DNA of 64,000 nt from Tenacibaculum jejuense. GTDB lineage: Bacteria; Bacteroidota; Bacteroidia; Flavobacteriales; Flavobacteriaceae. Location: contig NZ_LT899436.1 in the NCBI RefSeq assembly GCF_900198195.1, forward strand, positions 2,261,001 to 2,325,000, written 5' to 3'. A program made the position numbers and the translations under genes. The notes under the pieces are model-generated. The model was not told where the DNA came from. It was given only the letters and a program-made list of their open reading frames with translations, and did no database searches. Positions 54,743-64,000 of the stretch are shown here, piece by piece; the stretch's first letter is position 1; every line of letters starts with the position of its first letter.

Positions 54743-57121
54743 CTATAATTTTATAGTGATTTTATTTGATTTTGAAGTGTCCCATTGTACAGGAATTACT
54801 AATTGGTTTTTAGTAGAATCCCAAGTAAATTCGACCTTCTTGTTGTTTGTTTTTACCTTTTTAGGTTTTGATTTAATATTATGAACTATTAAATTGATTT
54901 CTTTTTTACTTTTCTTGAAATTTTCTCCAATTTGTGCTTTTAATTGGATTGAAATTGATTTCTGTTTAGTTTTTGATGAAAACTTTAAAATTTCATACTG
55001 CTTTTTTTCAAAAGCATTCGCAGTAACTCCATCATCATTGTACAATTCTCTACTTGATTTTGTCACTGTAGCATGATGATAATAATGTAAATCAAATGCA
55101 TGTAAAGAATACTCTTTAGTTGTTTGTACTACACTAGTTAATGGAATAAAACTTCCTGCTTTTACATAGGTTGGAATGTTTTCTTCAGTAGTTTTAACAT
55201 CCTTTGACTTTCCTCCTTCTTCAAGCTCATCAGAATAAAAATTAAACCAATAATGATTTTTAGGAAAGTAAACTCTTTGCTCGGTTTGTTTAGCTTTTAA
55301 AATTGGACTAATTAAAAAATCATTACCCCATAAATATGAGGTTGAATTTGTAAAAAGTGATGTAGTATTATCTTCAAAAAACAAAGGACGCATTAACGGT
55401 TTTCCTTTCTGATTGTTTTCAAAAACTAAGTTATAATTATAGGGTAATAATTGATAACGTAATTCAATTGCTTTTTTAGCAAGTGCTTTTGCTTTATCTG
55501 CTCTAAAAACAGGTTCACTAGGAACTTCTTCTTGTGCATGAGGTCTGAAAATAGGCTGAAACACACCATATTGTAACCAACGTACATATAATTCGTCATC
55601 TAAATTAGCTCCTGCAAATCCGCCTAAATCAGAATGCATATAAGATAATCCTTGCATACCCATTTGTAAAGCAATTTCTGGTTGACTTTGTAAACCACCC
55701 CAAGTTCTGTTAACATCACCAGACCAAGGAATTAATCCAAATCGTTGCGAGCCAGAATATCCTGCTCGCATTAAAATAAACGGACGTTCGTTAGGATAGT
55801 TTGTTTTATAACCATCATAAATTAATTTTGCCCAATCGTGACCGTAAATATTATGAACTTCATCTGCAGTTCCTGTAGCGTGTAGCAATTTAGATGGATG
55901 AACTTCTGGTTCTCCTAAATCTCCCCAGAAACCTTCAACTCCCATATCTTTTAAGCCTTTATAAATATTCCAAAACCATTTGTTGCCTTCAGGATTATAA
56001 ATATCAATTAAACCTGTATTTCCAAAATAAAAATCGTAGGTAAAAGGATTTCCTGCTTCATCTTTACCTAAAATTCCTTTAGATTTAGCTTCATCCCATT
56101 TTTTAGATGTAGTTAAAATAAACGGTTCAGTAATTAAAACAGTTTTTACACCTTCTTTCTTGAAATCACTGACCATTTTCTTCATATTAGGAAAAGAATC
56201 TTTAAAGACTTCTAAATTTCCCATAGTACCTTTTATATCTTTTCCGAACCAATATAAATCTAAAATAACAGCATCTACTGGAATCTTCTCATTTTTAAAA
56301 GCTTGTATTGTATTTCTAGTTTCTTTTTCTGAATGATACCCAAATCTACTAGAAAAATTCCCTAAACTCCAACGTGGAATCATTGGTTGTTTCCCAGTTA
56401 AATCTGTATAATTATCTAATAACTCGTACCAAGTATCACCAACAATAATCTGATATGTTTTTCTACCAGAAATCGTTTCATAGGTCAACGAATTATTCTT
56501 TTCACTATCTAAATCTAAATATCCAATTGGAGCATTATCGAAGTGAATCATGTATTTCTTTGAAGAAACTACCACTGGCATGGTAAAATTCATTAGCTCT
56601 GATCGAGTTTCGTAACCATAATGAGCCCTGTTGTATAATTGTAACTTATTTCCTCTTCTATTCATTCCTAATGCTCTAGCACCTGTTCCGTATAAAACTT
56701 CTTCTGAAGTTAAATTCAGTTCTATAGCATCGTTATTTTCTTTTTTATGAAAACCTTTTTTTTCTGAAGTTATTAAGTTTCCGTTGTGGTAATATTTTAT
56801 CTGAAAAGGAGATTTAATAATTTCTACAGTAGTTGTTTTGGTTTTAAAAATAACTTTTTCACCAGAATCATTTAAATAAATATCTACATTATCAGGTTGT
56901 TTGATTACAGCATGAGATGTTGAAGAAAAAGTCTCTTCTTTTGGAATAAAACTAGTTTCTATTATTTGACTAGAATAAAATCTAATTTTATAAGTTCCAT
57001 CATTAACTTTAACGGTTAAAATATCGCCGTTTTGTACAGAAGCTTCTTTAAAAATTCTGCTACTGTTTTGCGTGTATACAAATGTTTGTACACAAAATAA
57101 AATGAAGAAAAGTTTTTTCAT
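54743..57121 (-). CDS. GH31 alpha-glucosidase-like enzyme
   Basis: 792 residues with a signal peptide (MKKLFFILFCVQTFVYT). GH31 barrel with GFWGDLGEPE (nucleophile Asp401), DAVILDLYWFG and IPRWSLGNFSSRFGYHSEKE. Releases glucose from malto-oligosaccharide ends; linkage preference unknown. Its start abuts the stop of the esterase gene. Confidence 0.9.
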   Translation of the reverse strand: MKKLFFILFCVQTFVYTQNSSRIFKEASVQNGDILTVKVNDGTYKIRFYSSQIIETSFIPKEETFSSTSHAVIKQPDNVDIYLNDSGEKVIFKTKTTTVEIIKSPFQIKYYHNGNLITSEKKGFHKKENNDAIELNLTSEEVLYGTGARALGMNRRGNKLQLYNRAHYGYETRSELMNFTMPVVVSSKKYMIHFDNAPIGYLDLDSEKNNSLTYETISGRKTYQIIVGDTWYELLDNYTDLTGKQPMIPRWSLGNFSSRFGYHSEKETRNTIQAFKNEKIPVDAVILDLYWFGKDIKGTMGNLEVFKDSFPNMKKMVSDFKKEGVKTVLITEPFILTTSKKWDEAKSKGILGKDEAGNPFTYDFYFGNTGLIDIYNPEGNKWFWNIYKGLKDMGVEGFWGDLGEPEVHPSKLLHATGTADEVHNIYGHDWAKLIYDGYKTNYPNERPFILMRAGYSGSQRFGLIPWSGDVNRTWGGLQSQPEIALQMGMQGLSYMHSDLGGFAGANLDDELYVRWLQYGVFQPIFRPHAQEEVPSEPVFRADKAKALAKKAIELRYQLLPYNYNLVFENNQKGKPLMRPLFFEDNTTSLFTNSTSYLWGNDFLISPILKAKQTEQRVYFPKNHYWFNFYSDELEEGGKSKDVKTTEENIPTYVKAGSFIPLTSVVQTTKEYSLHAFDLHYYHHATVTKSSRELYNDDGVTANAFEKKQYEILKFSSKTKQKSISIQLKAQIGENFKKSKKEINLIVHNIKSKPKKVKTNNKKVEFTWDSTKNQLVIPVQWDTSKSNKITIKL

Positions 57122-58074
57122 TATTTCTTTAATAAAAATAAAAGAGGAATATCTAGTCTCTTACTCCAAGATATTTCTGAATGATTAGTTCCTTCAAATA
57201 ATAAATTTTTAGAATCACTTTCAGAATATCCTTTTTGTTTTAAAATTTCGTCTACTTTAGGTGCGTATTGAGGGTAATGTTGATCTAAAGTTTTATTTCC
57301 GTAATCAAAGTAAATTTTGTGTTCTCCTGAATTTGGTAAATTATCAGCCATATATTTCAATATTGCTTCAGGAAAAGGATTGTCATCCATAGGCATAGCT
57401 CCTACCCAGTGTGTTGATAAACAAGCTGCTCCACTAAATATTTTTGGATATTCACTAATGGCATACATAGACATTAATCCTCCCATACTAGATCCCATTA
57501 TAAATGTGTGATCTTTATCCGTATGAACAGCGTACTTACTGTCTATAAAAGGTTTTAATTCTTTCACAATGAATTTCAGATAATTATCTCCATTCAAAGT
57601 GAAATTTCTTGACCCAGAAATACTTTTTAATGCTTTTTTTGCTTCTTCATCAATATAATCGTAAGCTTTTTGTGGAAATAAATCTTGCCATCTGATGTTA
57701 GCAATGTTATGAATTCCTACAATAATAAAATCTTTAACTTTTTTCTCCTTAATTAATTTTGAAGATAGTTCATCAATCTTCCATTCTTGTTTGTTCCATG
57801 TTTTGGTACTATCAAAAAGCATTTGACCATCGTGCATGTACAATACATTATACTTTTTTTCTTTAGTATAATTTTTAGGTAACCATACATCTACAGGTCT
57901 CTCCTTAATAAATTTAGAAGAAAAATGTTCTAAACGTTCTAAAGTCCCTTCAAATAAAGTAACACCAGTTTGTTTGTTAATTACAAAATTATCTTTCTTT
58001 TGGGTATTACTTTTAACCTGAGTATTACAACTCAATACTATAAACAAAACTATAAAGTGTAGAACATTTTTCAT
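57121..58074 (-). CDS. Alpha/beta-hydrolase (esterase D-like) lipoprotein
   Basis: 317 residues: lipoprotein signal (HFIVLFIVLSCNTQ) and an esterase domain with the nucleophile elbow IMGSSMGGLMS and a late His in FEGTNHSEISW. Similar to the Fes/esterase-D group of putative esterases. In this cluster it could remove acyl groups from glucans, but that is inferred from context. Confidence 0.82.
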   Translation of the reverse strand: MKNVLHFIVLFIVLSCNTQVKSNTQKKDNFVINKQTGVTLFEGTLERLEHFSSKFIKERPVDVWLPKNYTKEKKYNVLYMHDGQMLFDSTKTWNKQEWKIDELSSKLIKEKKVKDFIIVGIHNIANIRWQDLFPQKAYDYIDEEAKKALKSISGSRNFTLNGDNYLKFIVKELKPFIDSKYAVHTDKDHTFIMGSSMGGLMSMYAISEYPKIFSGAACLSTHWVGAMPMDDNPFPEAILKYMADNLPNSGEHKIYFDYGNKTLDQHYPQYAPKVDEILKQKGYSESDSKNLLFEGTNHSEISWSKRLDIPLLFLLKK

Positions 58075-58101
58075 GCTTAAATTTAACGAACTTAATTAAT
58101 A

Positions 58102-60411
58102 TTATACAGTTACTAAACTGTTAGGTTTTACCAAAATTTTATTGTTATTTACTAGAAGTTCTAGTTCTTTAGTTCCTTCTAATTCGAATTCTGTTCCTTT
58201 CTTAGAAACATTTACTTTCAGTATTTGATTTCTAAAGTTTATTTTAAAAGAATACGCATCCCATTCTTTAGGAATTTGAGGAGTAAAATGTAATAATCCG
58301 TCTTTAATACGCATACCTCCAAAACCTTCAACAATACTCATCCATGTTCCAGCCATAGAGGTAATATGTAGGCCTTCTTCTACTTCTTTGTTATAATCAT
58401 CCAAATCTAAACGAGAAGTTCTTAAATAGAACGTATAGGCTTGATCCATTCTTCCTAGTTTAGCAGCTTGAATACTATGAACACAAGGAGAAAGAGAACT
58501 TTCATGAACTGTAAAAGGTTCATAAAAATCGAAATGTCTTTCTAATTCTTCTGTTGTAAAATGATCTTCAAAGAAATAAAATCCTTGTAACGTATCTGCT
58601 TGCTTAATGTAAGGTGAACGTAAAATACGATCCCAACTCCACTTTTGATTAATTGGGCGTTGTGATTGATCTAAATCTGCAACGGTAATTAACTCTTTAT
58701 CTAAAAATCCGTCTTGTTGTAAGTAAACTTGATGCTTTTCAGAATATGGGAAATACATATTGTCTGCAACTTTCTTCCAATCCGCTAACTCTTCAGCTGT
58801 AATGTTTGTTTTAGTTACAATTCTATCATAATCAGTAGAAAAATCAGATTTAACAATCTCTATATTTTCCAAAGCATAATCGATACACCATTTTGCAATG
58901 TAGTTTGTGTACCAATTATTGTTGATATTGTTCTCATACTCGTTAGGACCAGTTACACCTAACATTACATATTTTTGTTTATCCTCTGAAAAGTTAACTC
59001 TTTGGTGCCAAAAACGTGCAATACCAATAAGAACTTCTAATCCCATTTCTGGAATATAACTATAGTCATTTGTATACCTATGGTAATTGAAAATAGCAAA
59101 AGATATTGCTCCATTTCTATGAATTTCTTCGAAAGTAATTTCCCATTCATTATGGCATTCTTCACCATTCATAGTTACCATTGGATATAAAGCTGCTCCG
59201 TTTTTAAAACCTAAGTTTTTCTCAGCGTTTTCAATAGCTTTATCTAACTGATGGTATCGATACGTTAGTAAACTCTTGGCAACTTCTTGATTTTTGGTAG
59301 CCATATAAAATGGTAAACAATATGCTTCAGTATCCCAATATGTACTACCTCCATATTTTTCACCTGTAAATCCTTTCGGACCAATATTTAATCGAGCATC
59401 TTTACCTAAATATGTGTGATTTAATTGCATGATATTAAATCGAATACCTTGCTGAGCTTTTACATCACCTTCGATAGTAATATCTGCCATTTCCCAAATA
59501 TTAGCCCAAGCTTCTTTTTGTTGAGATAATAATGTTGAAAATCCTAAATCTGTTGCTAATTTTAAGGTGTTTTTAGCAGCTGTAATCAATTGATTTTTAT
59601 CGTGATTTCTATCCACTACATAACCTCCAAACTTATGAATACTGGCAGTTTCATTCGTTTTTACTTGAGTTATATATTTGAAAGAAACTTTAGTTGCTGA
59701 TTTTTCAACTTCAGGATTTTGTTCTTGCTTTTTAGCATTTACAAAAACTTCAGATTGCATAAAAGTACAAGTATGAAAATTAGTTTTCATTGTATGTGCT
59801 TCTATAAATGCTTGATCATTTTCTGTTGAAACATTAATTGTATTCCAAAATTGATCATCCCAATTACTGTCTTCATTTTGAATACCACTATCTAAATAAG
59901 GCTCAAAAATAACTGTAGCATCAGCAGAAATAGGTGTTACATTATATGAAATTGCTCCTACTTCATCTAAGTCGATACTCAAGAAACGTTTTGTTTCTAC
60001 CTTTATTTCTAGTCCGTTGGCTAATGTAGCATCGAAACTACGTGATAACCAACCTTCTTTCATATTTAATTCTCTTCTAAAATTAGATATTTTCTTACAT
60101 GTATTTAAATCAAGTTCTTCTCCATTGATACATACATTAATTCCAATCCAATTTGGTGCATTTAAAACTTTAGCAAAATACTCTGGATATCCATTTTTCC
60201 ACCATCCTACTCTAGTTTTATCAGGGTAATAAACTCCAGCGATATAACTACCTTGAAAAGTTTCTCCTGTGTATTTTTCTTCAAAATTAGCGCGTTGCCC
60301 CATGGCTCCATTACCGATACTGAATAAACTTTCAGAAGATTTTACTCTATCTTCATTAAATCCTTCTTCAATAATAGACCATTCGTTCGGTATGATATAA
60401 TCTTGATTCAT
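58102..60411 (-). CDS. GH65 maltose (or kojibiose-type) phosphorylase
   Basis: 769 residues. GH65 hallmark segments: RLNIGPKGFTGEKYGGSTYWDTEAYCLPFYM and GVTGPNEYENN with the general acid Glu491. Converts maltose and phosphate to glucose and beta-glucose-1-phosphate. No signal peptide, so cytosolic. It is next to beta-phosphoglucomutase, which uses the product, and this is the reason to favour maltose. Confidence 0.92.
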   Translation of the reverse strand: MNQDYIIPNEWSIIEEGFNEDRVKSSESLFSIGNGAMGQRANFEEKYTGETFQGSYIAGVYYPDKTRVGWWKNGYPEYFAKVLNAPNWIGINVCINGEELDLNTCKKISNFRRELNMKEGWLSRSFDATLANGLEIKVETKRFLSIDLDEVGAISYNVTPISADATVIFEPYLDSGIQNEDSNWDDQFWNTINVSTENDQAFIEAHTMKTNFHTCTFMQSEVFVNAKKQEQNPEVEKSATKVSFKYITQVKTNETASIHKFGGYVVDRNHDKNQLITAAKNTLKLATDLGFSTLLSQQKEAWANIWEMADITIEGDVKAQQGIRFNIMQLNHTYLGKDARLNIGPKGFTGEKYGGSTYWDTEAYCLPFYMATKNQEVAKSLLTYRYHQLDKAIENAEKNLGFKNGAALYPMVTMNGEECHNEWEITFEEIHRNGAISFAIFNYHRYTNDYSYIPEMGLEVLIGIARFWHQRVNFSEDKQKYVMLGVTGPNEYENNINNNWYTNYIAKWCIDYALENIEIVKSDFSTDYDRIVTKTNITAEELADWKKVADNMYFPYSEKHQVYLQQDGFLDKELITVADLDQSQRPINQKWSWDRILRSPYIKQADTLQGFYFFEDHFTTEELERHFDFYEPFTVHESSLSPCVHSIQAAKLGRMDQAYTFYLRTSRLDLDDYNKEVEEGLHITSMAGTWMSIVEGFGGMRIKDGLLHFTPQIPKEWDAYSFKINFRNQILKVNVSKKGTEFELEGTKELELLVNNNKILVKPNSLVTV

Positions 60412-60439
60412 TTCTAGTTTTTAATTATTGTACGGGGGG

Positions 60440-61099
60440 TTAGTGTTTGTTTATAAGTTGAGTTATAAATTCTTCTGATATTTCAGAAAAATCTTTGAAT
60501 ACATAATCTGCCTCAGACAATACGTCTTTTTGACCGATACCTATAGATATCATATTTGCAGCATTTGCAGCTTGAATTCCAGCAATAGAGTCTTCAAAAA
60601 CGATACATTTTTCTGGAGCTATCTCTAAATTTTCTGCGGCTATAATAAAAACTTCGGGGTCTGGTTTTGCTTTGGTAACATTAGTTCCATCTACTATAGA
60701 GTCAAATTTGTCGAATAATTCAACTTTTTTCAAGATCGTTCTTGCATTTTTACTTGCAGAACCTAAAGCCAATCCTTGATTTTCTACTTTTAAAAGATTT
60801 AGAACTTTTGGAACATCGACTAAAATTTCATCTTCAGTCATTGTTTCTATATAAGACAAATAATCAGTGTTTTTTTTGTCCATTAATTGAAGAAATTCTT
60901 CTTCAGATATAGAAACTCCTCCCCAATTTAAAATCTTTTCAAGTGATTTTACTCTACTTACTCCTTTTAATTGCTCGTTTTGATCTTCTGTAAAATCGAT
61001 ACCTAAATCGTTAGCTAATTTTTTCCAAGCTAAAAAATGATATTTAGCGGTGTCTACAATAACACCATCTAAATCAAATATGAATCCTTTTTTATTCAT
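60440..61099 (-). CDS. pgmB: Beta-phosphoglucomutase
   Basis: 219 residues, HAD fold with nucleophile Asp9 and acid/base Asp11 (FIFDLDGVIVDTAKYHFLAWKKLA), LKGVSR, GSASKNA and KPDPEVF...CIVFEDS. Converts beta-glucose-1-phosphate to glucose-6-phosphate, completing the phosphorylase route. Confidence 0.94.
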   Translation of the reverse strand: MNKKGFIFDLDGVIVDTAKYHFLAWKKLANDLGIDFTEDQNEQLKGVSRVKSLEKILNWGGVSISEEEFLQLMDKKNTDYLSYIETMTEDEILVDVPKVLNLLKVENQGLALGSASKNARTILKKVELFDKFDSIVDGTNVTKAKPDPEVFIIAAENLEIAPEKCIVFEDSIAGIQAANAANMISIGIGQKDVLSEADYVFKDFSEISEEFITQLINKH

Positions 61100-61101
61100 A
61101 A

Positions 61102-62448
61102 TTATAGATGAGAAACATCTGTTTTATCGTTAATTTTAAATGATAGAAATCCTGCTATAATGAATGCTATACCGCTTACAACTAAAGCAAATACAGCTTG
61201 GTTTCCGTAAGCATATTTTACTAATGGACCTCCTATTATTCCATTAATAATTTGAGGAATTACGATGAAGAAATTAAAAATTCCCATGTAAACTCCCATT
61301 TTCTTTGGTGAAATAGAACCAGACAGCATTGCATAAGGCATAGATAGAATACTAGCCCAAGCTATACCTATTAAGACCATAGGTAATATTAAAGAGTTAG
61401 GACTTGGCATAAAATAAATTAATATGAGTCCAATACCTCCAATAAAAAGAGAATAAGCATGAGTTTTCTTTCTACTTATTTTTTTGGCAATTGTTGGTAA
61501 TAAAAAGGCAAAAATTGCAGAAACTCCATTGTAAATTCCGAATAAAATTCCAATCCAATTTCCTGCTTCTTGATAAGTTTCACTACTTGAATCGTCATAA
61601 GGTAACCCGTATATGTGCTGCGCTACAGCAGGAACAGAAAAAACCCACATTCCAAATAAACCAAACCAAGAAAAGAACTGAACCCAACTTAATTGGCGCA
61701 TGGTTTCTGGCATTTTTTTAAAGTCTTCGAAAATATCTGTTAGTTTAGCTTTGTGAGTATCATCAACAGTATCAGATTCATTATTTTCAAATTGAGCTAA
61801 TTCTTCTGGAGAATATTCTTTTGTTGTAAATAAAGTAACTAAAATAGAACCTATTAAAACCACAGCTCCAATAATAAAAGACCATAATAAATTACCTGGT
61901 ACAGCACCTTCTTCAGCAGTTTTTGGTACACCAAACCATTCGGTTAAAACCCAAGGCAGCCATGATCCAACTACAGCTCCAATACCAATAAGTGCAGTCT
62001 GAATACTAAATCCTTGTGTAGCTTGTTCATCAGAAAGATTATCGGCAACTAAAGCTCTAAATGGTTCCATTGCTATATTAAAAGATGCATCCATAATCAT
62101 AAGCATACCTGCTCCAACCCAAAGTGCTGGAAGTATAGCAATCATGAAATTAGCTTGAGGAATAAGAATCATTCCTACAGACGCTAAAACTGCTCCTAAT
62201 AAAAAGAAAGGCTTTCTTCGGCCAAATCTTGTCCAAGTATTATCACTGTAGTGTCCAATTATTGGTTGAACTAGTAACCCCATAAAAGGTGCTATTAACC
62301 AAAACCATGAAAGTTCATGGACATCAGCCCCAAAAATCTGTAAAATTCTACTTGCGTTAGCATTTTGAAGGGCAAAACCCATTTGAATTCCAAGAAAGCC
62401 GAAACTCATGTTCCAGATTTCTAAGAAACTTAATTTACGCTTCTTCAT
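61102..62448 (-). CDS. MFS sugar (maltose-type) importer
   Basis: 448 residues, 12 membrane helices. The start (LSFLEIWNMSFGFLGIQMGFALQNANASRI) and HYSDNTWTRFGRRKPFFL resemble the SLC45/maltose permeases of Bacteroidetes. Imports maltose or malto-oligosaccharides for the cytosolic phosphorylase; first gene of the leftward operon. Confidence 0.9.
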   Translation of the reverse strand: MKKRKLSFLEIWNMSFGFLGIQMGFALQNANASRILQIFGADVHELSWFWLIAPFMGLLVQPIIGHYSDNTWTRFGRRKPFFLLGAVLASVGMILIPQANFMIAILPALWVGAGMLMIMDASFNIAMEPFRALVADNLSDEQATQGFSIQTALIGIGAVVGSWLPWVLTEWFGVPKTAEEGAVPGNLLWSFIIGAVVLIGSILVTLFTTKEYSPEELAQFENNESDTVDDTHKAKLTDIFEDFKKMPETMRQLSWVQFFSWFGLFGMWVFSVPAVAQHIYGLPYDDSSSETYQEAGNWIGILFGIYNGVSAIFAFLLPTIAKKISRKKTHAYSLFIGGIGLILIYFMPSPNSLILPMVLIGIAWASILSMPYAMLSGSISPKKMGVYMGIFNFFIVIPQIINGIIGGPLVKYAYGNQAVFALVVSGIAFIIAGFLSFKINDKTDVSHL

Positions 62449-62581
62449 TATCGTAAAGTATTGTTAGTTATATACTACGATAAGCGCTAGACTTATCATT
62501 CTTTTTTGCGGAAGTAAGATTGCTGATAAATCTAAATATGCGGTAAATATATAAATTTTATTTACACAGAAAAGAAATTAA

Positions 62582-63598
62582 TCAAGATTTGCTCGATTCT
62601 CTTAGTTTTAAATTACTAGAGATCACCTTTGTTTGAGGAAATCTGTCGTTATCTTTATTTTCGATTCTGTCTATTAATAATTCTGCCGCTTGTTCTCCCA
62701 TGGTATATCCATGTTGAACAACAGTTGTAATTGAAGGTGATGAATATTTTGAGATTAAACCATCTGTGAATCCAATAACAGATAAATCATTTGGGATATC
62801 TAAATTCTTTTCTTTTGCTATTTTTATTGCTGTCGCTGCATATATTTCATTTACAGCGAAAACAGCATCTAAATCTTCATTGAAAAGTACTTTTATTTGT
62901 TCATAAATATCTTGCTCTTCGTCAACATTTACGATTAATTCTTTACTCACTTTTATCCCTTGTTCTTTTAATGCTCTTTCATAACCTTGATAACGATCAA
63001 GTCCAACTGTAACATGTTCAGGCGTTGTAACTATTCCAATTCTTTTACAACCAATATCAGTTAAATATTTTGTTGCCTTATACCCTGCTCCAATATCGTC
63101 TACAATAACTTTATCACATTCTATGGAATCATGAACTCTATCAAATAAAACAATTGGCATTTCATTTTCTATCAAACGGTAAAAATGATCTAAAGCTTTA
63201 TTTCTCAAAGTTTCTTTGGCTATAGAAACTATTAGACCATCTACACTACCATTGGTTAACACGTTAATCGTTTCAATTTCTTTTTCTTGATTTTCATTAG
63301 AGAAACACACCATAATATTATAGCCTCTTTCATTTGCCACTCTTTCAATTCCGCTGATGACTGTAGAGAAAAAATGATGTACAATTTTCGGTAATACAAT
63401 ACCAATAACTTTTGTCTTTTGGTTACGCAATTGTAATGCTAGATTGTTAGGTCTATAATTATAATAATTTGCATAAGCTTTAATTCTATCTTTAGTTTCT
63501 TGACTAATCTCATGACTATCTCTAAGTGCTTTTGAAACAGTAGAAGTTGATACGCCTAATTCTTTTGCTATTATTTTAATGGTAATTTTTGGCTTCAT
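62582..63598 (-). CDS. LacI-family regulator of the maltose/starch locus
   Basis: 338 residues. LacI helix-turn-helix at the N-terminus (ITIKIIAKELGVSTSTVSKALRDSHEIS) with a hinge helix and a periplasmic-binding-protein-like sensor domain. Placed between the operon and susC, both likely targets. It may act as activator with maltose as in other Bacteroidetes maltose loci. Confidence 0.92.
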   Translation of the reverse strand: MKPKITIKIIAKELGVSTSTVSKALRDSHEISQETKDRIKAYANYYNYRPNNLALQLRNQKTKVIGIVLPKIVHHFFSTVISGIERVANERGYNIMVCFSNENQEKEIETINVLTNGSVDGLIVSIAKETLRNKALDHFYRLIENEMPIVLFDRVHDSIECDKVIVDDIGAGYKATKYLTDIGCKRIGIVTTPEHVTVGLDRYQGYERALKEQGIKVSKELIVNVDEEQDIYEQIKVLFNEDLDAVFAVNEIYAATAIKIAKEKNLDIPNDLSVIGFTDGLISKYSSPSITTVVQHGYTMGEQAAELLIDRIENKDNDRFPQTKVISSNLKLRESSKS

Positions 63599-63750
63599 AT
63601 TTTAAAAATATAATGATATCTATAGGGGTTTATTGTTAAAATGATTTTTAGTTATTTTAATTACAATTTTATTTGTAATTTTTTACAAAACTGATAAAAA
63701 ATTTGAGTTATATTATTAATGTGTTAAGTTAAAGTTAAAAAGTTATCAAC

Positions 63751-63766
63751 ACGAAAACGGTTTCGT
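63751..63766. promoter_or_regulatory. LacI-type operator palindrome before susC
   Basis: ACGAAAACGGTTTCGT is 14 of 16 palindromic with the central CG of LacI/GalR sites. It lies about 110 bp before the susC start and 150 bp from the LacI gene start. Confidence 0.7.
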
Positions 63767-63876
63767 AGGAATAATCATTAACAGAGCGTTGTTTTAATAC
63801 CTATATTCACAACGCGGAACAACGATTGTTGATAACAAACTAATTCAAATTTACGTATTTACTTAAGATTTTTTAC

Positions 63877-64000
63877 ATGAAAAAAATGAAACTAATTTTC
63901 AGTTTATTTCTGTTATGTTTTTCTTTATTAGGTTATGCACAACAAACAGTAAAAGGTACAGTAACTGAACAAGGTACTGGAGAACCTTTACCAGGTGTAT
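63877..64000 (+). CDS. SusC/RagA-type TonB-linked receptor, start only
   Basis: Only 41 codons are in the window: MKKMKLIFSLFLLCFSLLGY signal, AQ cleavage region, then QTVKGTVTEQGTGEPLPGV, the N-terminal carboxypeptidase-like domain that opens SusC proteins. It should be followed by a susD gene beyond the window and import starch or maltodextrins across the outer membrane. Confidence 0.9.
   Translation, partial: MKKMKLIFSLFLLCFSLLGYAQQTVKGTVTEQGTGEPLPGV

Noticed and set aside
1..64000. tRNA, rRNA or insertion sequences
   Set aside because: None was recognised by eye; no transposase ORF is present. A tRNA scan would settle the first point.

Overview
The window is AT-rich DNA from a marine-type member of the Flavobacteriaceae (Tenacibaculum/Polaribacter-like; the genus cannot be fixed from sequence alone). 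Pointers are lipoprotein signals of the form (L/I/V)-S-C-K, Bacteroidetes promoters (TAnnTTTG at -7), a SusC-type receptor, TonB-dependent receptors, and a PdeM/Lhr/ligase/exonuclease DNA-repair operon.

Layout. 1-7.5 kb: a PhoD-like phosphatase (cut by the window start), a dienelactone hydrolase lipoprotein, a sortilin/VPS10-like beta-propeller protein, a gene-free stretch with two terminator hairpins (possible small RNAs), a short MscS channel and a caspase-like-fold protein that appears to lack catalytic residues. 7.5-14.4 kb: a polyamine operon (arginine decarboxylase, agmatinase, RMD1/DUF155 membrane protein, deoxyhypusine-synthase-like enzyme that probably makes homospermidine) followed by small genes, a VOC protein and a tandem universal stress protein. 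14.6-21 kb: two DEAD-box helicases, intergenic inverted repeats and an AsmA-like protein. 21.3-26 kb: a four-gene overlapping operon (ComEC-like MBL hydrolase, trypsin-like protease, small middle component, Rad50/RecN-like ABC ATPase with a CxxC hook), read as an ABC-three-component conflict/defence system.

26.15-34.1 kb: a compact 7.9-kb integrated virus with no integrase, flanked by direct repeats that look like the Xer recombination site dif. It encodes an HUH rolling-circle Rep, a probable double-jelly-roll capsid protein, several one-helix membrane proteins and an M15 peptidoglycan peptidase, resembling membrane-containing ssDNA phages of the FLiP type. The right-hand repeat carries a canonical XerD arm, and gene orientation flips here: the core genes on the left run mostly rightward and those on the right mostly leftward. 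The window therefore probably spans the chromosome replication terminus, with a virus and a defence-like operon both sitting at dif.

34-43 kb: LysR regulator diverging from an SbtA-type bicarbonate transporter, a duplicated 25-bp motif in front of two terminators, the ligase-associated repair operon and a rhodanese lipoprotein. 43-51 kb: TonB receptor, a ToxR-like membrane-bound winged-helix regulator diverging from a lipoprotein gene with twin operator repeats, an 11-copy heptamer tandem repeat, rlmF, a DUF4251 lipoprotein, a membrane AraC regulator and a PfpI-like protein. 51-64 kb: a maltose/starch locus on the minus strand (MFS importer, beta-phosphoglucomutase, GH65 phosphorylase, esterase, GH31, two GH13 enzymes) with a LacI regulator and, divergently, the start of a susC gene preceded by a LacI-type palindrome.
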